A stretch of 57,497 nt of DNA, from the NCBI GenBank assembly GCA_002422425.1, contig DIVG01000039.1:1-57497 (forward strand). Direction: 5' to 3'. This DNA comes from Akkermansiaceae bacterium UBA6138 (GTDB taxonomy: Bacteria; Verrucomicrobiota; Verrucomicrobiia; Verrucomicrobiales; DEV007). Shown piece after piece: positions 43,917 to 51,654 of the stretch (the stretch's first letter is position 1; the number at the start of each line of letters is the position of its first letter). The position numbers and the translations under genes were made by a program. The notes under the pieces were generated by a model. It was given only the letters and a program-made list of their open reading frames with translations. It made no database searches and had not been told where the DNA came from.

Positions 43917-45326
43917 ATGAAAGATCAATTTATTTCGCGCCGCGAAATGCTGAGCCGGACCTCGACCGGTTTCGGCATGGTGGCTTTGTCAGGCCTGCTC
44001 GCCGGTGCTTCGGAAAGTATCCCGCGCCCGCATTTCCGGCCGCGCGCGAAACGGGTCATCTTCTGCTACATGTCGGGCGGCGTCTCGCACCTCGACAGCT
44101 TTGATCCCAAACCACGCCTTCGCGAACTCCACGGCAAACCCATGCCGGTGAAGGTCGAGCGGACCCAGTTCAACAACAACGGCAACATCTACGGCAGCCC
44201 CTTCGACTTTGCTCCCGGCGGCAAGAGCGGGATCCCCATCTCCGATCTCTTTCCGCATCTGCGCGCCCACTGTGCCGACGACCTCGCGGTGGTGCGCTCG
44301 ATGACGAGTCCGGTCAACGAGCATGCCCAGGGAAATTTCTTTTTCCACACCGGCTTCCCTTTCATCGGACATCCCGGGGTCGGAGCCTGGACCAGCTATG
44401 GACTCGGAACCGAGAACAGTAATCTACCGGGCTACGTCGTCCTGAAAAGCGGCGAGGCCGACACGCCCCACGGCGGAGTCGGCCAATGGAGCAGCGGCTT
44501 CCTCCCCGCCCAGCACCAGGCCTCCATCATCCGCGTCGACGCGCCCGATCCGATTCCTAACATTCGCCCACTCGAAGGCGTCACGGTGCAGCGGAGCCGG
44601 CTCGATTTTATCCGCACGGTCGATCGCGAGTTCGCCAACGCGACTCGTCACCCCGCCCCCGTCGAGGCCGCGATCCGCAACTACGAGACCGCCTACCGCA
44701 TGCAGTCCGCCGTGCCCGAACTCTGCGACATCAGCGGGGAGAGCGACGCGACGAAGCGACTCTACGGATTCGAGGCGAAAAATCCGATGACCCGCGCTTA
44801 CGGGCATCAGGCGCTCCTCGCCCGTCGTCTCGTCGAACGCGGCGTTCGTTTCATCGAACTCACCTGTCTCCCCCAGACTCCCGGTGGAGGCCAGGCCGCC
44901 AATCCCTGGGACCAGCACGGCGGTCTCGAAAAAGGACACCGCCACATGGCCGAGCAGGTCGATCAGCCCATCGCCGGGCTACTCAGGGATCTGAAACAGC
45001 GCGGACTCCTCGACGAGACCCTCGTCGTCTGGGCCGGAGAATTCGGGCGCACGCCCTTCTCCCAGGGCAGCGACGGGCGAGATCACAATCCCTTCGGCTT
45101 CAGCATCTGGCTCGCCGGCGGCGGGATGAAAGGCGGCACCATCTACGGCGAGACCGACGAGTTCGGGTATCACGTCGTCGATAAGAAAACGAGCGTCTTC
45201 GATCTCTGGGCAACCGTCCTGCATCTTATGGGCATTGACCACGAACGGCTTACTTTCCGCTATGCGGGAAGGGATGTGCGCCTGACCGATGTGCACGGGA
45301 TCGTGTGGGATGAGTTGATCGGGTGA
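43917..45326 (+). CDS. DUF1501 protein (Tat-exported), second copy
   Basis: A 469-residue DUF1501 protein. Twin-arginine signal ISRREMLSRTSTGFGM; then VIFCYMSGGVSHLDSFDPKP, GVRFIELTCLP followed by a Gly-rich loop and WDQHGGLEKGH, TLVVWAGEFGRTPFSQGSDG and GRDHNPFGFSIWLAGGG. It is the partner of the PSD1 gene 4 bases upstream. It differs from the first copy in an extra loop (TPGGGQAANP). Biochemical activity is not known. Confidence 0.9.
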   Translation: MKDQFISRREMLSRTSTGFGMVALSGLLAGASESIPRPHFRPRAKRVIFCYMSGGVSHLDSFDPKPRLRELHGKPMPVKVERTQFNNNGNIYGSPFDFAPGGKSGIPISDLFPHLRAHCADDLAVVRSMTSPVNEHAQGNFFFHTGFPFIGHPGVGAWTSYGLGTENSNLPGYVVLKSGEADTPHGGVGQWSSGFLPAQHQASIIRVDAPDPIPNIRPLEGVTVQRSRLDFIRTVDREFANATRHPAPVEAAIRNYETAYRMQSAVPELCDISGESDATKRLYGFEAKNPMTRAYGHQALLARRLVERGVRFIELTCLPQTPGGGQAANPWDQHGGLEKGHRHMAEQVDQPIAGLLRDLKQRGLLDETLVVWAGEFGRTPFSQGSDGRDHNPFGFSIWLAGGGMKGGTIYGETDEFGYHVVDKKTSVFDLWATVLHLMGIDHERLTFRYAGRDVRLTDVHGIVWDELIG

Positions 45327-45372
45327 GGTTACGCCATCGCTTCCCATCACCTCCATTTGCAAGCGCCCCTGA

Positions 45373-45382
45373 GACTAAAGTC
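45373..45382. repeat. CTAAAG-core palindrome, second copy
   Basis: GACT (45373-45376) and AGTC (45379-45382) around AA; the sequence GACTAAAGTCG is identical to the site at 38744-38754. Confidence 0.45.
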
Positions 45383-45439
45383 GCAGCCACTTTCCAAAAC
45401 CGCCGTGGACAGCCAGACACCGATCGACGAAAAAAGTGG

Positions 45440-45457
45440 ATTCGGCTTTAGCCGAAT
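45440..45457. repeat. CTTTAG-core palindrome, third copy
   Basis: ATTCGGCT (45440-45447) and AGCCGAAT (45450-45457) are exact inverted arms around TT; the core matches the other copies on the opposite strand. Confidence 0.6.
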
Positions 45458-45499
45458 TTCGACGCTCCGATGCGCGCGGGTCACTCAGGTAAACCAGGG

Positions 45500-45523
45500 T
45501 TCTGCCTCTTGTAAGAGACAAAA
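45500..45523. repeat. 24-bp dyad motif, copy A
   Basis: TTCTGC, a 12-base centre (CTCTTGTAAGAG), then ACAAAA. The centre is itself a perfect palindrome apart from its middle pair. It aligns without gaps to copy B. Confidence 0.45.
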
Positions 45524-45570
45524 CAATCAAACGTGTACATCTCAGTTTCAAAGCGCCCTAAAAATCCGTG

Positions 45571-45594
45571 TTTTGCCCCTTATAAAATGCAAAA
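45571..45594. repeat. 24-bp dyad motif, copy B
   Basis: TTTTGC and GCAAAA are exact inverted arms around CCCTTATAAAAT. About 17 of 24 positions match copy A, 71 bases away. Confidence 0.45.
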
Positions 45595-45780
45595 TTGACT
45601 TCAATCTTCAAATCGACCCCGAAAAAACGCCTATCCACCCGCCTTCCGCTCCTTTAAAGGGGCAACGCAATGAACCCCAGCCCCCTCGATCCGCCGCTCG
45701 GCAGCCTCGTCCGCTTTCACCGGAAGCGGGCCCGGCCGGCGCGATTGTTCGGGTGATGCTATCGCGTTACCAACAGAGTA

Positions 45781-46245
45781 TCACGGAACTTTGAAATAGA
45801 TCTTCTCCCCCGGCCAGGCAGGATCAGGAATCTGGACCTTCGTCCCCGACTTCAGCGGCTGCCCGGTGGGGTTCCCCTCGCTATCGTATTTCTCGACCGA
45901 AATTGCTCCGAACTCAGGATACGCTGGAAGGACGACGTTGAGATCTGACTGAAACACGGCCTCCACAAATTCAGGTTCGTTCGAGAGATTCGTCGTGGCC
46001 TCGAATTCAGGCGGGGCGGGATCCTGATCGAATACCGGATCGGGGATTGATGCAGGAGGAGCTTTGGCGACCTCTGCGTCAACGGTCGGAGCCTCTGCCG
46101 AAACCGGTTTCTCCTGACTCCCGCCTGTCGGAATCACGGAAAATATCAAGCTTCCGACCAGGACTGCGGTGACGACCAAAACACTCCATACCCACGCACG
46201 AATCCCCAAAAACGCTCCGCGTGGTTCGTTTGCTGAATCACTCAT
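45781..46245 (-). CDS. Single-pass membrane protein, unknown function
   Basis: A 154-residue protein with one membrane helix (residues 17-40, WVWSVLVVTAVLVGSLIFSV) after a short cytoplasmic N-terminus, a Pro/Ala/Glu-rich linker (about 45-85) and a C-terminal part with FGAISVEKYDSEGNPTGQPL and VQIPDPAWPGEKIYFKV. The tail looks like a small beta domain. Function and family are unknown. Divergent from the ceramidase-like operon, 131 bases apart. Confidence 0.65.
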   Translation of the reverse strand: MSDSANEPRGAFLGIRAWVWSVLVVTAVLVGSLIFSVIPTGGSQEKPVSAEAPTVDAEVAKAPPASIPDPVFDQDPAPPEFEATTNLSNEPEFVEAVFQSDLNVVLPAYPEFGAISVEKYDSEGNPTGQPLKSGTKVQIPDPAWPGEKIYFKVP

Positions 46246-46376
46246 CCCGCCATCGTAGGATTTGCGATTTTTTCGTCAATTCTGAAACACAACAGACCAG
46301 AGTCAGCCACCCGATGGCACAAGCCCGCCTTCACCACCCTTGACGCGATCCGGGCAAAGCGGTTCAATCGCGCGGA

Positions 46377-47813
46377 ATGCCCGACCTTTCCCGCACCGAA
46401 GACCCGACGCCGCAGAGCCGCTGCCGCTTCGCCCTCGCCCATGCCGACATCACGCCTCCGGCGGACATCTACCACCGCATGTGGGGTGCGGCGAAACACG
46501 AGCAGGCCACCGGGGTGCATCGGCCCTTGCGCGCCACTGTCACGGTCTTTGCTCCGCTTGAGGGACCCGGGCGTCAGGTCCTCGTCGCTCTCGATCACTG
46601 CATTTTGGGCGCGCTCGAGCATCGCAACCTCGTCTCGACCGTCTCCGCGATCAGCGGCGCTGCTGCTGGGGAAATCCTTGTCGTCTTTTCCCACACCCAC
46701 GGCGCCGGCCTGATGGGACTCGACCGCGCCGTGCTGCCCGGTGGCGACCGCATTCCGCCCTATCTCGAGCAACTTGGGGAAACGGTCGGAGCGCTTGCGA
46801 AAAACGCGATCGATTCCCTCGTCCCTGTGGCCATCGTCTATGGACACGGCCGCTACGCCCTCGGCACCCACCGCGATTTTTGGGATGGATTACAATACAT
46901 CTGCGGCCACAACCCCGGCGTGCCCGTGGATGACACTGTTGTCGTCGCGCGGGTCACGACCGATGATAGCACGACCGCGGCCACGGTCGTGAATTACGCC
47001 TGCCATCCCACGACCCTGGCGTGGGACAACACCCTCATCAGTCCCGACTACATCGGTGCGATGCGCGAACTGGTCGAACGCGAGACGGGTGCGCCCTGCC
47101 TTTTCCTCCAGGGCGCAAGCGGCGAGATCGGACCCCGCGAGGGGTTCGTCGGCGATCCCGCCGTGGCCGACCGCAATGGACGCGAGCTGGGTTACGCCGC
47201 CCTTTCCACCCTGACGTCCCTCCCGAAACCCGGGACCAATTTCGTCTATGCCGGCCCCGTCGTCTCGGGCGCAACGCTCGGCGCGTGGCAACACATCCCG
47301 CTTTCTCCCGAGGCGCTCGCCGCAAAAGCCCTCTGGCGTCGCGAGCGCTGGGAAGAGCCCCTGCCCTACCGTCCCGGTCGCCCCACCGTGACCGGGACCG
47401 AAAAGGACCTGACAAAACTACAGGCCGAAGAATCCACCGCCCGCGCCGCCGGAGACGAAACCAGCGCCGCCGAGCTCCGTGCCCTCGCCGAGCGAAAGTC
47501 GCGCCTCCTCCACCGTCTCCGCGAACTGCCTCAGGGCGACGCTTACCCGCTGCAGGTCGTCCTCTGGCAAATCGGCGACGCCGTCTGGATCGGGGTGCAG
47601 GGCGAAAGCTACAGCCTCCTCCAGACGGAACTGCGCCGCCGTTTTCCTGACAAAGTCCTCATCATCGCCTCCATCGCCGCCGACTGGGGCGCGTCGTATC
47701 TGCCGCCGCGCGAAATTTACGACACCGGCATTTATCAGGAGAGCATCGCCGTCGTCGCGGCCGGCTCGCTCGAACAACTCATAGCCTCCATCGCCTCGCG
47801 CCTTTCCGCATGA
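46377..47813 (+). CDS. Neutral/alkaline ceramidase-like hydrolase, cytoplasmic form
   Basis: A 478-residue protein with the N-terminal fold of neutral/alkaline non-lysosomal ceramidases. Family features: ALAHADITPPADIYHRMWG, LVALDHCILG, the zinc-type VVFSHTHGAGLMG, NYACHPTTLAWDN and FLQGASGEIGPREG. There is no signal peptide, unlike the related gene at 51655, so it probably acts in the cytoplasm. These domains are widespread in PVC bacteria and are not limited to ceramide; here the neighbours (a sugar-acid dehydratase and a transporter) suggest an amide or ester linked to a sugar acid. The stop overlaps the next start (ATGA). Confidence 0.8.
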   Translation: MPDLSRTEDPTPQSRCRFALAHADITPPADIYHRMWGAAKHEQATGVHRPLRATVTVFAPLEGPGRQVLVALDHCILGALEHRNLVSTVSAISGAAAGEILVVFSHTHGAGLMGLDRAVLPGGDRIPPYLEQLGETVGALAKNAIDSLVPVAIVYGHGRYALGTHRDFWDGLQYICGHNPGVPVDDTVVVARVTTDDSTTAATVVNYACHPTTLAWDNTLISPDYIGAMRELVERETGAPCLFLQGASGEIGPREGFVGDPAVADRNGRELGYAALSTLTSLPKPGTNFVYAGPVVSGATLGAWQHIPLSPEALAAKALWRRERWEEPLPYRPGRPTVTGTEKDLTKLQAEESTARAAGDETSAAELRALAERKSRLLHRLRELPQGDAYPLQVVLWQIGDAVWIGVQGESYSLLQTELRRRFPDKVLIIASIAADWGASYLPPREIYDTGIYQESIAVVAAGSLEQLIASIASRLSA

Positions 47814-48988
47814 AAATCATCGCCATCGAAACCCTCGTCTGCCACGCGCGAATGCGGAACTGGATCTTCGTCAAGGTCGTCACCGATCAACCCGGACTCA
47901 TCGGCTGGGGCGAGGCCACGCTCGAATGGCACACCCGCAGCGTCGTCGGGGCGATCGAGGATCTTACCTCGCTCCTCGTCGGCGAGGATCCGACCCGGGT
48001 CGAGCATCTCTGGCAGATGATGTATCGCCAGCATTTCTGGCACGGGCACGGGATCGTGCGCGCCACCGCCATCGCCGGGATCGACCTCGCCCTCTGGGAC
48101 ATCGTCGGCAAAGTCGCGAACCTGCCGCTCGCGAAGCTCTTCGGCGGTCCCGTGCGCGACTACGTGCGCACCTACTGTCACCTCGGTGGTGGAAAAATGG
48201 AGGACTTCTACCAGACGCCCGCCGACAACGCGAAACGCTTCGCCGAACTCGCGCAACAGGCCGTCGCCGACGGCTACACCGCCTTCAAAAGCATGGCCGT
48301 GCCGAGCACGATGCCGGTCGAGGGGCAGAAACCGGTCCGCGCCGCCGCCGCCGCTGTCGCCGCGATGCGCGAAGCGGTCGGTCCTGACATTGACATCATG
48401 GTCGACTGTCACGCGCGCCCTTCCCCCGCGATGGGATTGAAATTCGGGATGGCCCTCGACGAGTTCGGACTCTACTTCTTCGAAGAACCCTGCTGGCCCG
48501 AGTGCGTCGACGGACTCGCCCGCATCAATGCCGCCATCACCACGCCCGTGGCGAGTGGTGAGCGGGTGACCCATCTCGAAGCCTTCAAGGACCTCTTCGA
48601 AAAACGCGCCGTCGAGATCTGCCAGCTCGACATCACCCACTGCGGAGGCCTCAGTGCCGCCCGTCGCATCGCCGCCCTCGCCGAGGCCCACCGCATCGCC
48701 CTCGCTCCGCATAATCCGCAGGGACCCGTCAGCACCGCGGCCTCGCTCGAGTTCGGCTTCTCCCAGCCGAGCTACCTCATCTGCGAAACGGTCCACAACG
48801 ATGTGCCCTGGCGGCAGGACGTCGTCGAGGAAGGCTTCACGATCGAGGCGGTCGGGCGCATTGTCAGGCCCAACACGCGCCCCGGACTCGGGATCACGAT
48901 CAACGAAGCCGAGGTGAAAAAGCACCCCTTCCAGCAGGAAGTCCTCCTCCGCGAATTCACCCCCGACGGAGCCGTCACCGATTGGTAG
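47810..48988 (+). CDS. Enolase-superfamily dehydratase, galactonate dehydratase-like
   Basis: A 392-residue mandelate racemase/muconate lactonising enzyme family protein. Metal ligands are D199 (in MVDCHARPS), E225 (FFEEP) and E251 (ASGER); the acid/base histidines H201 and H301 (APHNPQGPVS) match the D-galactonate dehydratase type, which turns aldonates into 2-keto-3-deoxy acids. The exact sugar acid is not certain. ATG 47810 overlaps the upstream stop by four bases and the MFS gene starts 10 bases after its stop, so the three form one operon. Confidence 0.88.
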   Translation: MKIIAIETLVCHARMRNWIFVKVVTDQPGLIGWGEATLEWHTRSVVGAIEDLTSLLVGEDPTRVEHLWQMMYRQHFWHGHGIVRATAIAGIDLALWDIVGKVANLPLAKLFGGPVRDYVRTYCHLGGGKMEDFYQTPADNAKRFAELAQQAVADGYTAFKSMAVPSTMPVEGQKPVRAAAAAVAAMREAVGPDIDIMVDCHARPSPAMGLKFGMALDEFGLYFFEEPCWPECVDGLARINAAITTPVASGERVTHLEAFKDLFEKRAVEICQLDITHCGGLSAARRIAALAEAHRIALAPHNPQGPVSTAASLEFGFSQPSYLICETVHNDVPWRQDVVEEGFTIEAVGRIVRPNTRPGLGITINEAEVKKHPFQQEVLLREFTPDGAVTDW

Positions 48989-48998
48989 ACTTGTCAGG

Positions 48999-50261
48999 AT
49001 GAAACCCACCAGGACCCGCTACCTTGTCCTCGGCAGCCTTTGTTCGGCTGCCACCCTCGCCTATTTCGTCCGCAACGGTGTCGGACCAGCCGAGAGCACG
49101 ATCCGCGCCGACCTCGGGCTCACCAAAGAGGAATCGGGCCTGCTCCTCAGCGCCTTTTTCTGGCCCTACGCCCTCTGCCAGATCCCCGCCGCGATGCTCG
49201 CCCAGCGGCTCGGTTCGCGCTGGGCGCTCTCGCTCTTCGCCGCGCTCTGGTCGCTCGCGACGGCCGGACTCGCCCTCGGCAGCGCCGCCCTCATGACCGC
49301 CTCCCGCGCCTTCATGGGCGTGGCCCAGGCCGGACTGGTCCCCGTCGGGATTTCGACGATGGCGCGCTGGTTTCCCCGAAATGCCCAGGCCTCGGCGTCG
49401 GGGGGCTTCAGCGGCTTCATGTCCGTGGGCAGTATCATCGCCGCCCCGCTCACGGCCTGGCTCGTCATCAGCCTGGGATGGCGGACGATGTTTCTTCTCT
49501 ATGCCGTTCCGGGACTACTCTGGGCGGCGTGGTTCGCGGTCTGGTTTCGGGATAGACCATCGGTGCATCCGGCGGTGAACGCGGCCGAGCGTGATCTCAT
49601 TGAGGAAGGCGAAATACCGCACGACTCCTCGGAGAAATCGACCGTCCCCTGGGGCGTCCTTCTCGCCAGTCCCGCGATGTGGTTTCTCTGCCTGCAGCAA
49701 TTCTGCCGCGCCGCCGGCTACATCTTTTTCGCGAGTTGGTTCGCGACCTACCTGCAGGAAGCCCGCGGCGTCACCATTCTCAACTCGGGCTGGCTCACGA
49801 CCCTGCCGCTCCTCGCCGATGTCACCGGCTGCCTCTTCGGCGGATTTCTTTCCGATGCGATCCTGCGAAAATCGGGCAATCGCCGTCTGGCCCGCCAGGG
49901 ACTCGCCGTCGTCGCCCTGCTCCTCTGCGCCGGGCTCATCGCGACCGCTTTCTTCATCGCCCATCCCGTCCTCGCCGTGCTCGTCATCAGCGCCGGCATG
50001 TTCTGTGCGGCGACCGCGAATCCCGTCCTTGCCGCGACGGTGATGTCGCTCGGCGGTCCCCACGTCGCCACCGTCAGCGCCACGGCGAACATGAGCGGCA
50101 ACCTCGGCGCCGCCGCCTTTCCCATCGTCGTCCCCTGGCTGCTCGCCAATGCGGGCGGGTGGAACGCGGTGCTGGTCGGCTTCGCTTCGCTCTATGTCAT
50201 CGCTGCCGTGTTCTGGGTGATGATCCGGACAAAGGAGAGTTTGTTTGAGGGGAGGGAGTGA
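48999..50261 (+). CDS. MFS transporter, hexuronate/galactonate type
   Basis: A 420-residue permease with about 12 membrane helices. The pattern RADLGLTKEESGLLLSAFFW and the motif LAQRLGSRWALSLFA after helix 2 fit the anion:cation symporter (DgoT/ExuT-like) subfamily, as does MARWFPRNAQASASGGFSG. The link to the dehydratase upstream supports uptake of a sugar acid. Third gene of the operon. Confidence 0.88.
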   Translation: MKPTRTRYLVLGSLCSAATLAYFVRNGVGPAESTIRADLGLTKEESGLLLSAFFWPYALCQIPAAMLAQRLGSRWALSLFAALWSLATAGLALGSAALMTASRAFMGVAQAGLVPVGISTMARWFPRNAQASASGGFSGFMSVGSIIAAPLTAWLVISLGWRTMFLLYAVPGLLWAAWFAVWFRDRPSVHPAVNAAERDLIEEGEIPHDSSEKSTVPWGVLLASPAMWFLCLQQFCRAAGYIFFASWFATYLQEARGVTILNSGWLTTLPLLADVTGCLFGGFLSDAILRKSGNRRLARQGLAVVALLLCAGLIATAFFIAHPVLAVLVISAGMFCAATANPVLAATVMSLGGPHVATVSATANMSGNLGAAAFPIVVPWLLANAGGWNAVLVGFASLYVIAAVFWVMIRTKESLFEGRE

Positions 50262-50326
50262 GGGCAACTCTCCCTTAGAATGGGCGGCCTCCTTCCCACC
50301 TCCAAAGGCTATTCGAAGATCAACCC

Positions 50327-50355
50327 TTGTCATTAGACCCATATTCCTGTATTTA
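50327..50355 (+). promoter_or_regulatory. Weak promoter candidate for vapBC
   Basis: TTGTCA (50327-50332), a 17-base spacer and TATTTA (50350-50355). The -35 is good and the -10 matches at only three of six. It would place the transcription start within a base or two of the antitoxin ATG (50363), which lacks a Shine-Dalgarno sequence, so a leaderless message is possible. Confidence 0.3.
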
Positions 50356-50362
50356 TTGCTCG

Positions 50363-50602
50363 ATGAAGACCACAATCGATCTGCCCGATGACCTTCTCAC
50401 GAAGGCCAAGATCGTCGCCGCGACGAGACGCACCACCTTGCGTGAGTTGGTCTTGCAGGGCCTGAAGCTTGTCACTGAGTCTCCTCCGGCTGAAGAGCGG
50501 AAGCAGCGGGAGGCAGAGCTGCGCGATCTTCTCAAAGCGATGCGGGCGAGCAACACCGAACCCATGGTCCCTTTGACACGGGAGGAGATTCATGAACGAT
50601 GA
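50363..50602 (+). CDS. vapB: VapB-type antitoxin
   Basis: A 79-residue antitoxin. It starts MKTTIDLPDDLLTKAKIVAA, a ribbon-helix-helix DNA-binding unit, followed by TTLRELVLQGLKLV and a charged C-terminal toxin-binding tail. I begin at 50363; the longer frame adds 12 residues that do not fit. It overlaps vapC by 11 bases. Such antitoxins neutralise the PIN toxin and repress the operon. Confidence 0.87.
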   Translation: MKTTIDLPDDLLTKAKIVAATRRTTLRELVLQGLKLVTESPPAEERKQREAELRDLLKAMRASNTEPMVPLTREEIHER

Positions 50603-51023
50603 GGTTTTCCTCGATTCCAACGTGCTCCTTTACGCTTCCTCAAACGCCCCCGAGGACGCCCGGAAGCGCGGAGTAGCGGAAACGCTCATTGTGAAGAAGA
50701 CCTTCGCCCTGTCCGCGCAGGTCTTGCAGGAATACATCGCCAATGCCGTCCGCAAACCGGCCCTGGGGATATCCGAATCAAACATCGACGCCATGCTCGT
50801 GTTGGCGTCCGGAGTCCGAGTGCAGCCGATTACCCATGAAGTCGTCGTTGCCGCCGTCATCCTGCGGCGGTACCACGCACTGTCACACTGGGACGCCACG
50901 ATTCTCTCCGCCGCCGCCGCTCTTGGCTGCTCCACGGTCTATTCCGAGGACATGAGCGATGGCGGACTCTATGACGGCGTTCGGGTCGTCAATCCGTTCC
51001 GGGAGTCGGCCATGGGCGGGTGA
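50592..51023 (+). CDS. vapC: VapC-type PIN-domain RNase toxin
   Basis: A 143-residue PIN-domain protein. The likely metal ligands are D8 (FLDSNVLLYA), E47 (QVLQEYI), D101 (SHWDATILSAAA) and D120 (VYSEDMSDG). Complete and in phase, so probably active; VapC toxins cut tRNA or rRNA. It overlaps vapB by 11 bases, the usual coupled order. Confidence 0.9.
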   Translation: MNDEVFLDSNVLLYASSNAPEDARKRGVAETLIVKKTFALSAQVLQEYIANAVRKPALGISESNIDAMLVLASGVRVQPITHEVVVAAVILRRYHALSHWDATILSAAAALGCSTVYSEDMSDGGLYDGVRVVNPFRESAMGG

Positions 51024-51074
51024 GTCAGGGGAGAGCTACACTGGCGGGGGTGCCTGTCACTGCTCCCGATACGC

Positions 51075-51424
51075 CTAGAAATCAAAATCATCGGGGAGAT
51101 GCAGACGCCAGACCCAATCTCCTTTCTGGTGCTGATTGCGAATAAGGCCACCGTCGTCGTGGTCGTCGGAGCCGGGGCTGTAGAGGAAATAGTCCGCGTC
51201 GTCGAGCGGACGATAAAGGTAGTTTCAATGGGCGGCGGACGCAGGTCATCGACCTCGAGCGATTCGCCCCGGGCCGAGAGTTCGGCGGCATAGGCTTCGA
51301 AGTTTGATTTGGCGAGGCGGTGATAGGCAAAGGCGAACAACCAGAAAGCCGCGACAAAAAACACGACAACAAAAATCGCAAGACGCCATCGCCGGGACGT
51401 CGGAGAAGAGATCGCAGGTTTCAT
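51075..51424 (-). pseudogene. Frameshifted small membrane-anchored protein
   Basis: The N-terminal part, MKPAISSPTSRRWRLAIFV, a membrane helix, then FEAYAAELSARGESLEVDDLRPPP, is in one frame; at about 51219-51226 the good sequence switches to another frame that reads LYRPLDDADYFLYSPGSDDHDDGG and ends at TAG 51075. The unshifted frame runs on as Ser/Thr-rich nonsense into the vapC end. The tail with DYFLYSPG and a DDGG loop recalls the ends of pseudopilin-like or related small verrucomicrobial proteins. A single-base change or a sequencing error would explain it. Function unknown. Confidence 0.6.
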
Positions 51425-51525
51425 GAAAGGGATTTCAATCTACCGATCCTAGCGCCCCGTAGTATCGGCATCAAAACAAATGACTTCCAGTTGAAGGCGT
51501 AAGCTGATCCGGGCATTCCACTGGT

Positions 51526-51594
51526 CGCCCGGGCCGGGCTCTCCTACCTTTCCAAATCATAGTCCGCGAAAGGTAGCCGCGTCCGGCCCGGGCG
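51526..51594. repeat. 69-nt interrupted inverted repeat
   Basis: CGCCCGGGCCGG (51526-51537) pairs with CCGGCCCGGGCG (51583-51594); after a 6-by-6 internal loop, CTACCTTTC (51544-51552) pairs with GAAAGGTAG (51568-51576), leaving a 15-base loop. It lies between the frameshifted gene and the exported ceramidase-like gene. No open frame is present. Its family is unknown to me. Confidence 0.65.
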
Positions 51595-51654
51595 CGGATT
51601 GGATAGTCGGGCAACTTGAACGCTCAACGGTCGCTCGGCCTATCTCACCTACCT

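Larger units (their letters stand above)
45327..45780. other. 454-base convergent intergenic region with several repeats
   Basis: No credible gene. It holds two CTAAAG-core inverted repeats and two copies of a 24-bp motif, listed separately, plus a weaker inverted copy of the latter at 45649-45667 (core CTCCTTTAAAGGGGCAACG). The AT content is locally high at 45500-45620. Both flanking genes end here, so promoters are not expected. Confidence 0.55.

Noticed and set aside
47735..49009. A minus-strand frame of 424 codons opposite the dehydratase
   Set aside because: Shadow of the enolase-family gene, whose catalytic residues are all present on the plus strand.
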